Notes under the pieces: model-generated | Databases searched by the model: none | Told to the model about the DNA's origin: nothing | The model's input: the letters and a program-made list of their open reading frames with translations, nothing else | Part shown: piece after piece, positions 1 to 6,532 of the stretch | Layout of the letters: each line of letters begins with the position of its first letter | How positions within the stretch are numbered: the first letter of the stretch is position 1 | Assembly (NCBI GenBank): GCA_030620035.1 | Contig: JAUXAE010000037.1 | Coordinates: forward strand, 1-9,589 | Length of the DNA stretch: 9,589 nucleotides | Source of the DNA: Dehalococcoidales bacterium | Lineage (GTDB): Bacteria; Chloroflexota; Dehalococcoidia; Dehalococcoidales; JAUXAE01 | Direction of reading: 5' to 3' | Program-made: the position numbers and the translations under genes

Positions 1-1578
1 TCGGAATTATCCCGGGAGCTAATTTACAGCCCGCTAGATAACCCTGAATTTGACTATCTGGAGAGGCTGGCCTTTTCCGGCCAGGAGCCCTACACCCGGG
101 GCATCCACCCCAGTATGTACCGGGGCCGGACCTTTACCATCCGTCAGCTATCGGGTGCCGGCTCCCCGGAGTACATCAATAAGAGGCTGAAGATGCTCCT
201 TGAGCACGGGGCCACCGGCCTGAATCTGGCCCTGGATGTGGCCACCGTCCAGATGTTTGACTCCGACGAGCCCGAGGCCCTGGGCCAGGTGGGCACGGTG
301 GGCGTACCCATAGACTGCGCTGGCGATATGGCGGTAGTCTTTAAGGATATCCCCATAGACAGGATAAGCGTCTCTATAGTCACCCACTACCCCAGGAATA
401 CGGCCATGATCCTTCCTATGTATCTGGTGATGGCTGAGGGCCGCGGCACCCCCTGGGAAAAACTAGCCGGCAGCGTCCAGAACGATTTTATCATGGAGAA
501 CCTGGTGCGCGGTGCCTGTGAATATATCTCCCCCAGGGACGCCTTCAGGATTCAGTGCGATAACATTGAATTCATCCGAAAGCATGTCCCCAGGTGGAAC
601 TATGTCACCCTGAACGGCTATAACCTGCGTGAGTTCGGCACCTCGGGCATTACCGAGATGGCCGTCGCCGTGGCCAATGGTATTGAGATCATCAAGGAGA
701 TGACCCGTCGCGGCCATGATGTTGACTCTGTCGCCGCCCGGCTGGCCTTCTTCTGGTCTCTGGCCAGTGACTTCTTTGAGGAGGTTGCTCGACTGCGGGC
801 GGTGAGGCGGTTATGGTATCGCATAATGAAGTACCGCTTTGGTGCCCAGAGTCCCAGGTCAATGTGGATGAGGTGCCATGTCCAGACCTCGGGCAGCTCT
901 CTGACCCGCGAGGAGCCGATGAACAATGTCATCAGGGCGGCCTATCAGGCCCTGGCGGCCATCCTCGGCGGCTGCCAGTCGCTGCATGTTGATTCCTATG
1001 ATGAGGCCTACTCGGTGCCTTCAGAGGAGGCCTCGGTACTGGCCCTGAGGACCCAGCAGATTATTGAGGCCGAGAGCCAGGTCACCCAGGTGGTCGACCC
1101 GCTGGGCGGCTCCTTCTATATAGAGACGCTGACCGACCAGATAGAAGAGATGATTCTTGATGAGCTGGACGAGATAGAGAGGCGGGGCGGTATTGTTGAG
1201 GTGGTGGCCAGTGGCTGGCTGCATAGAAGAATAGCCGGCTATATTGAGCGCCAGCACAAGATGGTGGCCGATGGTGACATAAAGGTGGTCGGCGGTAACT
1301 ACTTCAGGGCCGCTGAGCCCAAAATTCCCGACATCTGGGTGCACCAGTATGACGACAGTGTTGGCCAGAGGATGCGGGCCAAGCTAACCAGCCTAAGGCG
1401 GCGCCGCGACCAGGGGCAGGTAACCAAATGCCTTGATGGCCTGAAAACGGCCTGCCAGAAGGGGGGCAATGTCATGGCCGCCTGTGTTGATTGTGCCCGG
1501 GCCGATGTTACCGAAGGGGAGATGCGCCGCGCCTTTGTCGACGCCCTGGGCCGGTGGTCAGCTCCCAGCTATATGTAG
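1..1578 (+). CDS. B12-dependent acyl-CoA mutase, large subunit (methylmalonyl-CoA mutase family), 5' partial
   Basis: Large (TIM-barrel, CoA-binding) subunit of an adenosylcobalamin-dependent acyl-CoA mutase, which moves a carbon group between adjacent carbons of an acyl-CoA by a radical mechanism in the cytoplasm. The frame is open from base 1 with family-typical sequence (PYTRGIHPSMYRGR), so the ATG at 115 is internal and the true start lies upstream; 525 residues are visible of about 550. Family landmarks: TIRQ near 139-147, FDSDEP near 256, VQND near 475, VRG at 505-513, HVQTSGSSLT near 880 and DPLGGS near 1098. Aligned by eye to Propionibacterium methylmalonyl-CoA mutase, Arg207 (508-510) and Gln197 (478-480) are kept, but Tyr89 is Leu (148-150) and His244 is Asn (622-624). 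Isobutyryl-CoA mutase has Phe and 2-hydroxyisobutyryl-CoA mutase has Ile at the Tyr89 site. Family is secure; substrate is unknown. It ends 14 bases before its B12-binding partner. Confidence 0.93.
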   Translation, partial: SELSRELIYSPLDNPEFDYLERLAFSGQEPYTRGIHPSMYRGRTFTIRQLSGAGSPEYINKRLKMLLEHGATGLNLALDVATVQMFDSDEPEALGQVGTVGVPIDCAGDMAVVFKDIPIDRISVSIVTHYPRNTAMILPMYLVMAEGRGTPWEKLAGSVQNDFIMENLVRGACEYISPRDAFRIQCDNIEFIRKHVPRWNYVTLNGYNLREFGTSGITEMAVAVANGIEIIKEMTRRGHDVDSVAARLAFFWSLASDFFEEVARLRAVRRLWYRIMKYRFGAQSPRSMWMRCHVQTSGSSLTREEPMNNVIRAAYQALAAILGGCQSLHVDSYDEAYSVPSEEASVLALRTQQIIEAESQVTQVVDPLGGSFYIETLTDQIEEMILDELDEIERRGGIVEVVASGWLHRRIAGYIERQHKMVADGDIKVVGGNYFRAAEPKIPDIWVHQYDDSVGQRMRAKLTSLRRRRDQGQVTKCLDGLKTACQKGGNVMAACVDCARADVTEGEMRRAFVDALGRWSAPSYM

Positions 1579-1595
1579 AGAGGTTTAAAAAAGTG
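1577..1595 (+). promoter_or_regulatory. Ribosome binding site and GTG start of the mutase small subunit
   Basis: AGAGAGG at 1577-1583 begins in the stop codon of the large subunit. A 9-base A/T-rich spacer leads to GTG at 1593. This decides the start of the small subunit and indicates translational coupling of the two subunits. Confidence 0.7.
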
Positions 1596-2015
1596 GCCAA
1601 CCAGAAGAAGATAGTCAGGGTGCTGCTGGCCCAGTTCCCGCTGGAGACCCATACCAAGGGAATGATTACCGTGGCCGGCCTGCTGCGTGATGCCGGCATG
1701 GAGGTTGTCCTGCTGGGTAATGCCCGGCCCGAGGAGATAGTCACGGCGGCCGCCCAGGAGGATGTTGATGTCATCGGCATCTCAAGCTACTGCGGTGGTG
1801 AGCTGGTTCTTGGTGGCAAACTGCTTGAGCTGGCCCAAGAAGAGGGCATCAAAGACCGGGCCGTTTTTGTCTTGGGCGGCCTATTCCCGCCGGCTAGTGC
1901 CGCCAAGCTAGCCGAGCTCGGCTTTGGCGCCACCTTCCCGCCATCATCAAGCGGTGAAGAGATTGTCTCGGGCATAAAAAGGGCTGTGGCCGCCAGGAAA
2001 AGGTCTTCCAGCTAG
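1593..2015 (+). CDS. B12-binding small subunit of acyl-CoA mutase
   Basis: Cobalamin-binding (Rossmann-like) subunit expected to pair with the preceding large subunit; length 140 residues, as in split mutases such as HcmB. I chose the GTG at 1593 because AGAGAGG (1577-1583) sits 9 bases upstream and the homologous region starts at IVRVLLAQF. The open frame reaches back to an ATG at 1491, but that would overlap the large subunit by 88 bases and adds unrelated residues. The lower-ligand motif DxHxxG appears as ETHTKG (residues 18-23): the cobalt-ligand His20 (codon 1650-1652) and Gly23 are present, but the usual Asp is Glu and the Lys four residues before that Asp is Gln14. The SxL motif is SSY (64-66); the GG of the third motif is at 95-96 (VLGGLFP). 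It is still likely to bind B12, with altered ligand hydrogen bonding. Its TAG overlaps the stop of the convergent hydratase gene. Confidence 0.88.
   Translation: MANQKKIVRVLLAQFPLETHTKGMITVAGLLRDAGMEVVLLGNARPEEIVTAAAQEDVDVIGISSYCGGELVLGGKLLELAQEEGIKDRAVFVLGGLFPPASAAKLAELGFGATFPPSSSGEEIVSGIKRAVAARKRSSS
2012..2015. other. Overlapping convergent stop codons in CTAG
   Basis: The self-complementary CTAG supplies TAG on the plus strand (2013-2015, mutase small subunit) and TAG on the minus strand (2014-2012, hydratase). No intergenic space is left for a terminator, so at least one transcript must run into the other gene. Confidence 0.9.
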
Positions 2016-2446
2016 GCCGGCGGCTCATAGAGGCGGCAGTTGGCCTCGCCTTCAATCACTATTTCCCCGTTCTGGTTGGTGCAGGTGTTCTTCAGGGTAA
2101 CTATTCCCTTATCCTTACGGGTGGCTATTACCTCGGCAGTGGCCGTTATGGTGTCGCCGATTCTTACCGGCTTTAGGAACCTGACCGATTGGGACAGAAA
2201 GATGGGTACCCCGGGCAGTTTGGCCATGGCCGCCGATAGTAGCCCCAGCGAGATTACCCCGTGGGCAATGCGGCCGCCGAAAGGGGTCTTTTTAGCATAA
2301 TCCTCATCTAGGTGGATGGGGTTAAAGTCCCCGGAAAGTTCGGCAAAAAGGGCGATATCTTCATGGCTGATGGTCCGGCTGTGGCTGGCCTTGAGGCCGA
2401 TATCAACCCCGAGCCTATCCAGTATGGAATTATCTTTTTCGGCCAT
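2012..2446 (-). CDS. MaoC-family (R)-specific enoyl-CoA hydratase
   Basis: Hot-dog-fold hydratase of 144 residues, expected to add water to a 2-enoyl-CoA to give a (R)-3-hydroxyacyl-CoA, or the reverse, in the cytoplasm. The hydratase-2 motif is intact at residues 34-51: SGDFNPIH, with Asp40 and His45 as the catalytic pair and Asn42 between them, followed by AHGVISLGL, a typical second conserved patch. Length fits PhaJ-type single-domain enzymes (about 135-150). ATG at 2446 is preceded by AAGGGG about 8 bases upstream. It is last in the minus-strand run, 16 bases after the BcrD-like gene, so it is probably co-transcribed with the reductase/dehydratase set and acts on its product or a later intermediate. 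Its TAG overlaps the stop of the mutase small subunit. A 3-hydroxyacyl-ACP dehydratase role is possible but less likely in this CoA context. Confidence 0.9.
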   Translation of the reverse strand: MAEKDNSILDRLGVDIGLKASHSRTISHEDIALFAELSGDFNPIHLDEDYAKKTPFGGRIAHGVISLGLLSAAMAKLPGVPIFLSQSVRFLKPVRIGDTITATAEVIATRKDKGIVTLKNTCTNQNGEIVIEGEANCRLYEPPA

Positions 2447-2462
2447 AAAGCTACCCCTTAGT

Positions 2463-3242
2463 CTAGCATTTTTCCTTCTCTTGGGCCATTATGGCGGCCC
2501 CCAGGGCGGTGACCAGCTGGGGCTGGTCAGGCACCAGCAGGCTGACTGACAGCCTGTCCTCAAGACTCTTGATAAGGCCGGTATCCAAACCACCACCGCC
2601 GCTGATGGCGCACGGCTCCTCAAGGCCAACCCGGCTAGTCAGGGCACAGAGCTTATCGGCCAGCGCCCGGTGGACACCGGCCAGGATATCCTCCTTGGGG
2701 GTGCCCTGGGCCACCCGGGAGATGGCCTCTGATTCCCCAAAGACGGCACAGCTGGTGGTAAAGTGTACCGGCCTTTGGGACCTGAGGGATAGGGGCCCGA
2801 TTTCTTTTATGTCTATCCTCAGGATATGGGCCATAATCTCCAGGAATCGCCCGCTGCCGGCGGCACACGGCTCGCTGACGATAAAGTTGCCTACCTGGCC
2901 ATCCTGGCCTAAGCGAATCACCCGGCTGGACATGGCCTGTATATCAATGATGGTCCTTGCCTGGGGGAAGAGGCGGTTTATTCCCCGGGCACAGCAACGG
3001 ATATCGGCTATTCTCTCGTGTTTGAAAGGCAGGCCGGCAACACTGTGGCCGGTGGTTACGGTCTTGGCTATATCCTGTGGTGACAACCCTGCCTTGGCCA
3101 GAAGCTCTTCCCTTAATTTTATTACTGCCGCCCGGTAGTTGGCCTGGGAAGGTAGATAGTGGCCGACTAAGGGCTGACCTTCCTGGGTGATGACCCCCTT
3201 GCTGGTGGCCGAGCCGATGTCAATACCCATAAAGTAAGCCAT
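2463..3242 (-). CDS. BcrD/BadG-like ATPase subunit (BadF/BadG/BcrA/BcrD family)
   Basis: ASKHA-fold iron-sulfur ATPase of 259 residues, the second of two activator genes. Phosphate loop 1 is GIDIGSATSKG (residues 6-16). The two cysteines that bind the bridging [4Fe-4S] cluster at the dimer interface are Cys126 in CAAGSGRFLE and Cys165 in SCAVFGE. The nucleotide-binding glycine run is SGGGGLD (214-220). Where activators such as HgdC have DIGGQD, this protein has DIQAMSS (100-106). Thauera BcrD, as I recall it, also departs there (DIGALH), so this fits a BcrD-like partner in a BcrA/BcrD heterodimer rather than a broken gene. Expected role: with the preceding ATPase, couple ATP hydrolysis to low-potential electron transfer into the BcrB/BcrC-like enzyme. 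ATG at 3242 follows the upstream TAG by two bases, with GAGG about 10 bases upstream. Residue 5 is also Met (3230) and cannot be excluded as the start. Confidence 0.88.
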   Translation of the reverse strand: MAYFMGIDIGSATSKGVITQEGQPLVGHYLPSQANYRAAVIKLREELLAKAGLSPQDIAKTVTTGHSVAGLPFKHERIADIRCCARGINRLFPQARTIIDIQAMSSRVIRLGQDGQVGNFIVSEPCAAGSGRFLEIMAHILRIDIKEIGPLSLRSQRPVHFTTSCAVFGESEAISRVAQGTPKEDILAGVHRALADKLCALTSRVGLEEPCAISGGGGLDTGLIKSLEDRLSVSLLVPDQPQLVTALGAAIMAQEKEKC

Positions 3243-3244
3243 TT

Positions 3245-4108
3245 CTAATAATCCTCGTAGAGGCGGGCCTCCTCTAGGCGGCGCTCCTTATCGGGGATGG
3301 TTTTACCGTTGGCCAGGCATTTAAGGGCTATTTCCCGGGCCAGCAGGGCGGCCCCGAGGGCCCCGGTGAACAGCGGCTCATCGGGAACCAGGACATCATG
3401 GCCCAGCTTCTCTTTGATGGCCTGGACAACGGCGGCATTCTGGGCGACACCCCCGGTAAAGACGACATCGGCTTCTATCTTGAGCCCGGTTACCATTTTG
3501 ACCACCCGGCTGGCGATGGCCTGGTGCAGACCGGCCAGGATTTCGGCCAGTGGCCTGCCTTGAGATAAAAGGGCCACCATCTCGGCTTGGGCAAAGATGG
3601 TGCAGGTGCTGCCGATTTCAACCTTGCTGGCAGCCTTTAGTGATAATTCGCCCAGTTCCTCCAGCCTCAGGCCCAGGGTTTCGGCGGTGACCTCAAGGAA
3701 GCGTCCCGTGCCGGCGGCACAGCGGTCATTCATGACAAAGTCAACCAGTTTGCCGTCACGAATTTTGAGCCCTTTGGCATCCTGGCCGCCAATATCAATG
3801 GCCGTCCGGGCGCTGGGGAAGAGGTGGGACACCCCCCGGGCGTGGCAGGTCAGTTCGGTAACCTGGCAGTCGGCGAAGGGTACGTTGACCCGGCCGTAGC
3901 CGGTGGCTACGATATAGCCGATTTCTTCCAGGGAAAGCCCGGCCTGCCCTAATGCCTGGGCCATCACCTTGTTGGCCAGGCGGCGGTGCTCGGCACCGGT
4001 GGCCCCGGTTACTTGAGCCCGGCTCTTTCCTTCCCCGTCCAGGATTAGCACCTTGGTCATGGTGGAACCCAGGTCAATGCCGGCAGTGAATATCTTTACT
4101 TTATTCAT
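3245..4108 (-). CDS. BcrA/HgdC-like ATP-dependent activator (BadF/BadG/BcrA/BcrD family)
   Basis: Iron-sulfur ATPase of 287 residues that drives electron transfer to a benzoyl-CoA reductase or 2-hydroxyacyl-CoA dehydratase. All family motifs are intact: GIDLGSTMTK (residues 10-19), ATGYGR (68-73), DIGGQDAKG (105-113), cluster Cys130 in DRCAAGTGRFLE, cluster Cys169 in STCTIFAQ, and TGGVAQN (218-224). Size is near HgdC (about 260) and clearly smaller than Thauera BcrA (about 438), so it lacks the extra region of that protein. The ATG at 4108 overlaps the upstream TAA in TAATG, with CCAGGG nine bases upstream: strong coupling to the BcrC-like gene. The BcrD-like gene follows after two bases. Immediate pairing with a GGQD-less paralogue argues for an asymmetric heterodimeric activator, as in class I benzoyl-CoA reductase, rather than the HgdC homodimer. 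No ferredoxin electron donor is encoded in the window. Confidence 0.92.
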   Translation of the reverse strand: MNKVKIFTAGIDLGSTMTKVLILDGEGKSRAQVTGATGAEHRRLANKVMAQALGQAGLSLEEIGYIVATGYGRVNVPFADCQVTELTCHARGVSHLFPSARTAIDIGGQDAKGLKIRDGKLVDFVMNDRCAAGTGRFLEVTAETLGLRLEELGELSLKAASKVEIGSTCTIFAQAEMVALLSQGRPLAEILAGLHQAIASRVVKMVTGLKIEADVVFTGGVAQNAAVVQAIKEKLGHDVLVPDEPLFTGALGAALLAREIALKCLANGKTIPDKERRLEEARLYEDY

Positions 4109-5286
4109 TAGAAGTTACCCTGGCCAATTATTTCCAGGAAGGCCTGAACCCGGGTCCTTAAGGGGGCCAGGGCCGCCTGGCTGTAGTCGTACTCCAGGTA
4201 GATGGCGGGCAGGCCCAGGCTGTTAAGATAGTCCTTGACCTGGGGCACCTCGTAGCCGTGAATATCACAGTAGCGCAGTGACTGAAGGATGACTCCGTTG
4301 ACCCTCCACTCTTTAGCATACTCCATAAGATAGCCGAAGCGGTATTCCAGGTCGGCCTGGTAGTCTTTACTAGCCTTGTTAGGGTCGGCCTGCCTGAAGG
4401 TACGGGGGCACTTTAGCGCCACCAGATAGCGGTGGGCCAGGCCGTCTAAGGGGTCTTCAGTGGCGGCAACATCGGGCCAGTAGAAGCGGCTGCCGACACA
4501 GGTATCGTCCATCACCAGATTGGCACTAAGCCCCTCAATCATCTGAATTAAGGAACTGTTGTCAATAATGCTGCCCCAGATGAGCAGTCGGGCCGGTTTC
4601 TTTGGTGGGCCGCTATTGCGCTGCCTGACCTCAGTGATGACCTGTTTTAACAAACGGCTGCCTTCATCAACGGGCAGGCTCATTAAAGATACCATCACCT
4701 CAAGGCTTTCCACCCCTGAAATGAGGGGCGGGTCGGGCTTTCTTAAGCCGTAAAGCTCCCTTACCAGTGCCCGCTGCTGGTTGTGGGCTTTTACGGCTTC
4801 CTTGAGCCTTTCTTGGGAAAGTTGCCTTCCGGCCAGCTGCTCTAATGTCTTTTGAAAGTCCTTGAGCAGCCTTTTGTGCTGTTTTACCGCCGAGTCCCCT
4901 GTGGTATGGGGGGTGTCGATAAAGTGGAAATAGGGCGGTCTTAGGTAGCTATGCCAGATGTGGGCCGTCTTCTCGGCGACATCACAGCTATGGGCCATAA
5001 CCACCCCGTCCAGAAATTGGTACCTGTCTTTTAGGGCCAGGTCCAGGGCGCTGCGGATAAAGGGGCAGACCACGGTGGGTAGACAAGCGTCGGCCCTACT
5101 TATCGGCTCGGTCATGTCGCCCAGGATGCGGAAGGGGACCAGGTCAAGGGCGGTCATCATCTCCAGCACCGGGTAGGCACAGAGATAGCCAATTACCTGT
5201 TTCCCCTGAGCCTTGAGCTCTCCTGCCCGCTGGCTTCGGTCCTGATAGATGGCCTTTGCCCTGTCCATTCCCCTGTCTTGGGCCAA
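4108..5286 (-). CDS. BcrC/HgdB-like subunit of benzoyl-CoA reductase / 2-hydroxyacyl-CoA dehydratase family
   Basis: 392-residue iron-sulfur subunit, resembling BcrC and HgdB (about 380-390). After an N-terminal helix comes the conserved strand and start of the cluster domain, GKQVIGYLCAYPVLEM (28-43). The three cysteines aligned with the cluster ligands of the family are Cys74 (VVCPFIRS), Cys101 (HSCDVAE) and Cys340 (RYCDIHGYE). The C-terminal family signature IYLEYDYS (374-381) followed by LRTRVQAF is present. Together with the BcrB-like subunit it should form the heterodimer carrying [4Fe-4S] clusters that reduces an aromatic ring or removes a 2-hydroxyl by a ketyl radical. The start is TTG at 5286, supported by AAGGAG six bases before it; the next ATG (5268) has AGGGGA only one base away, which is too close. 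Which of the two reactions it performs cannot be told from these motifs. Confidence 0.9.
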   Translation of the reverse strand: MAQDRGMDRAKAIYQDRSQRAGELKAQGKQVIGYLCAYPVLEMMTALDLVPFRILGDMTEPISRADACLPTVVCPFIRSALDLALKDRYQFLDGVVMAHSCDVAEKTAHIWHSYLRPPYFHFIDTPHTTGDSAVKQHKRLLKDFQKTLEQLAGRQLSQERLKEAVKAHNQQRALVRELYGLRKPDPPLISGVESLEVMVSLMSLPVDEGSRLLKQVITEVRQRNSGPPKKPARLLIWGSIIDNSSLIQMIEGLSANLVMDDTCVGSRFYWPDVAATEDPLDGLAHRYLVALKCPRTFRQADPNKASKDYQADLEYRFGYLMEYAKEWRVNGVILQSLRYCDIHGYEVPQVKDYLNSLGLPAIYLEYDYSQAALAPLRTRVQAFLEIIGQGNF

Positions 5287-5298
5287 TGTCTTCTCCTT
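5284..5298 (-). promoter_or_regulatory. Shine-Dalgarno site supporting the TTG start of the BcrC-like gene
   Basis: On the minus strand, AAGGAG is followed by AAGACA and then TTG (5286-5284). This is the best spaced ribosome site in the 22-base gap after the BcrB-like stop and makes the rare TTG the likely start. Confidence 0.65.
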
Positions 5299-5308
5299 AT
5301 GTTAAGGG

Positions 5309-6532
5309 TTACCAGCCGAGGCCGGCCTCTTTTCTTAATTTTTTATAGTGGTCCATGGTCTCCTCAAAGGCCTCCGCCTGGCTCAGGGCCCGGGCCGGGT
5401 CAAACAGCTTCAGGTCAACGATGTCGCCCTCTATTACCAGCGAGGGAACTTTAAGTTTTTTCATCAGGCGGTCACGAACCATCATCAGGTGATTGGTGGC
5501 CGTGCGGCAGCTTAGCAGGGGGTGAAGCACCACCCCGTCACACTGGTAGTCCCGGACATACTCCAGGTAGGGATAGGCGAAATAGCCCCACCACTCCTCG
5601 GCTTGGTTGGCCTTCGGGTAGTATCCCGTCAGCCAGTGGTAGCTGTATCTAGCCAGGCGCTCCAGTGGGTCGCTGACCCGGTCCAAATCTAGCGGTCGGG
5701 GCGGGTGGTAGGCCCAGCTCTCAATGACGAAGTTCCAGCCCCTCTCGGCCAGCTGGTTAAAGAAGTCTAGGCTGTGCCAGGGGGGTAGCTCTAGGAAGGC
5801 CAACCGGTATCTCTCAGGAGCCTTTAGGGCGCCGATTTTATTATCAACCCGGCTCTTTATTTCGTCATACATCTGGCGGTAGAGGCCGGCCGTTTCCCCG
5901 GGGTCATTGGCCATATAAAGGGAGGCCGGCATGCTGCTCCAGAAGTCTCGGGAGTGCATGGGACAGGGCCGGGCCCGGCGCAGCTCATTAGCCCTATGCC
6001 ACCAGCGGTTCATCTCCATGGTACTATCAACGGTTTCGTCTAGTCTACCCCAGTCCATTCTCCGGCCCAGTAGCTTTTCCAGGAAACTGATAAACTCCCT
6101 TAGCTGTTGAGCGATAAAATAAATGTTGCCCTCACCGGCACCCTCCATCAGGCCCTCTTTGACCCCGGGGTGGGGCAGCTCCAGCACCCAAAGGGGGGCG
6201 TCAAGGTAGCGTCCCAGGGCCTGAAACCACTTATAACGGGCATCACATAAGGCTCCCGAAGCCAGCAGCAGGCTCGGTTGGGGCATGCCGCCCATCGGTG
6301 CCTCGGGGGGAATCTCACCTAGCTCTATCATTCTGGCGGTATAGCCCAGGCAGTTTCGGGCATAGCCGCACATATGGGCTGGGAAGCCATCGGCCTCAGC
6401 GCCTTCCAGGTAGGCCTGGGCGGCGCCAAAGGCGGCGCAGACGGCCCCGTAGTCCTCAGGATAGACGGTGGCCACATCCATGGCCTTCAGGATGGGGTCG
6501 CCCTGCCACCAGTTGACCATGCACCAGGCCAC
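5309..6532 (-). CDS. BcrB/HgdA-like subunit of benzoyl-CoA reductase / 2-hydroxyacyl-CoA dehydratase family (5' end interrupted by TAG)
   Basis: The longest uninterrupted frame gives 407 residues from a GTG at 6532. Matches to Thauera BcrB as I recall it: the cysteine-rich patch HMCGYARNCLG (Cys55, Cys61), GALCDARYKW (Cys96) aligned to TGCFTFMKW, RYRLAFLELPPW aligned to KYRLVVEGPPNW, LLSCRTATNHLMM (Cys342) aligned to KSCNSFSAGQLLMM, and IEGDIVDLKLFD near the C-terminus. All three family cluster cysteines are present, so the body looks under selection. However, the first residues (VAW, then MVNWWQGDPILKAM) correspond to residue 40 or so of family members, and the missing N-terminal helix is encoded just upstream in the same frame, behind a TAG (6566-6568). 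The GTG at 6532 has no good ribosome site. With the upstream part the gene would run from ATG 6646 (445 codons) and follow the DUF35 stop by four bases. Expected function: partner of the BcrC-like subunit. Confidence 0.85.
   Translation of the reverse strand: MAWCMVNWWQGDPILKAMDVATVYPEDYGAVCAAFGAAQAYLEGAEADGFPAHMCGYARNCLGYTARMIELGEIPPEAPMGGMPQPSLLLASGALCDARYKWFQALGRYLDAPLWVLELPHPGVKEGLMEGAGEGNIYFIAQQLREFISFLEKLLGRRMDWGRLDETVDSTMEMNRWWHRANELRRARPCPMHSRDFWSSMPASLYMANDPGETAGLYRQMYDEIKSRVDNKIGALKAPERYRLAFLELPPWHSLDFFNQLAERGWNFVIESWAYHPPRPLDLDRVSDPLERLARYSYHWLTGYYPKANQAEEWWGYFAYPYLEYVRDYQCDGVVLHPLLSCRTATNHLMMVRDRLMKKLKVPSLVIEGDIVDLKLFDPARALSQAEAFEETMDHYKKLRKEAGLGW

Noticed and set aside
115..117. 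ATG at 115 as the start of the mutase large subunit
   Set aside because: The same frame is open to base 1 and encodes conserved family sequence (PYTRGIHPS), so the gene is cut by the window edge.
1491..1592. ATG at 1491 as the start of the mutase small subunit
   Set aside because: It lies inside the large subunit, has no homologous residues, and GTG 1593 has a well-spaced ribosome site.
1..2015. Plain 'methylmalonyl-CoA mutase' as the functional name
   Set aside because: Two catalytic positions in the large subunit and three B12-motif positions in the small subunit differ, so only the family name is supported.
2491..3138. Long antisense open frame (215 codons, plus strand) over the BcrD-like gene
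   Set aside because: It is a shadow of GC-rich coding sequence: no family motifs, and the opposite strand has a full set of ATPase motifs. The same holds for the other antisense frames.
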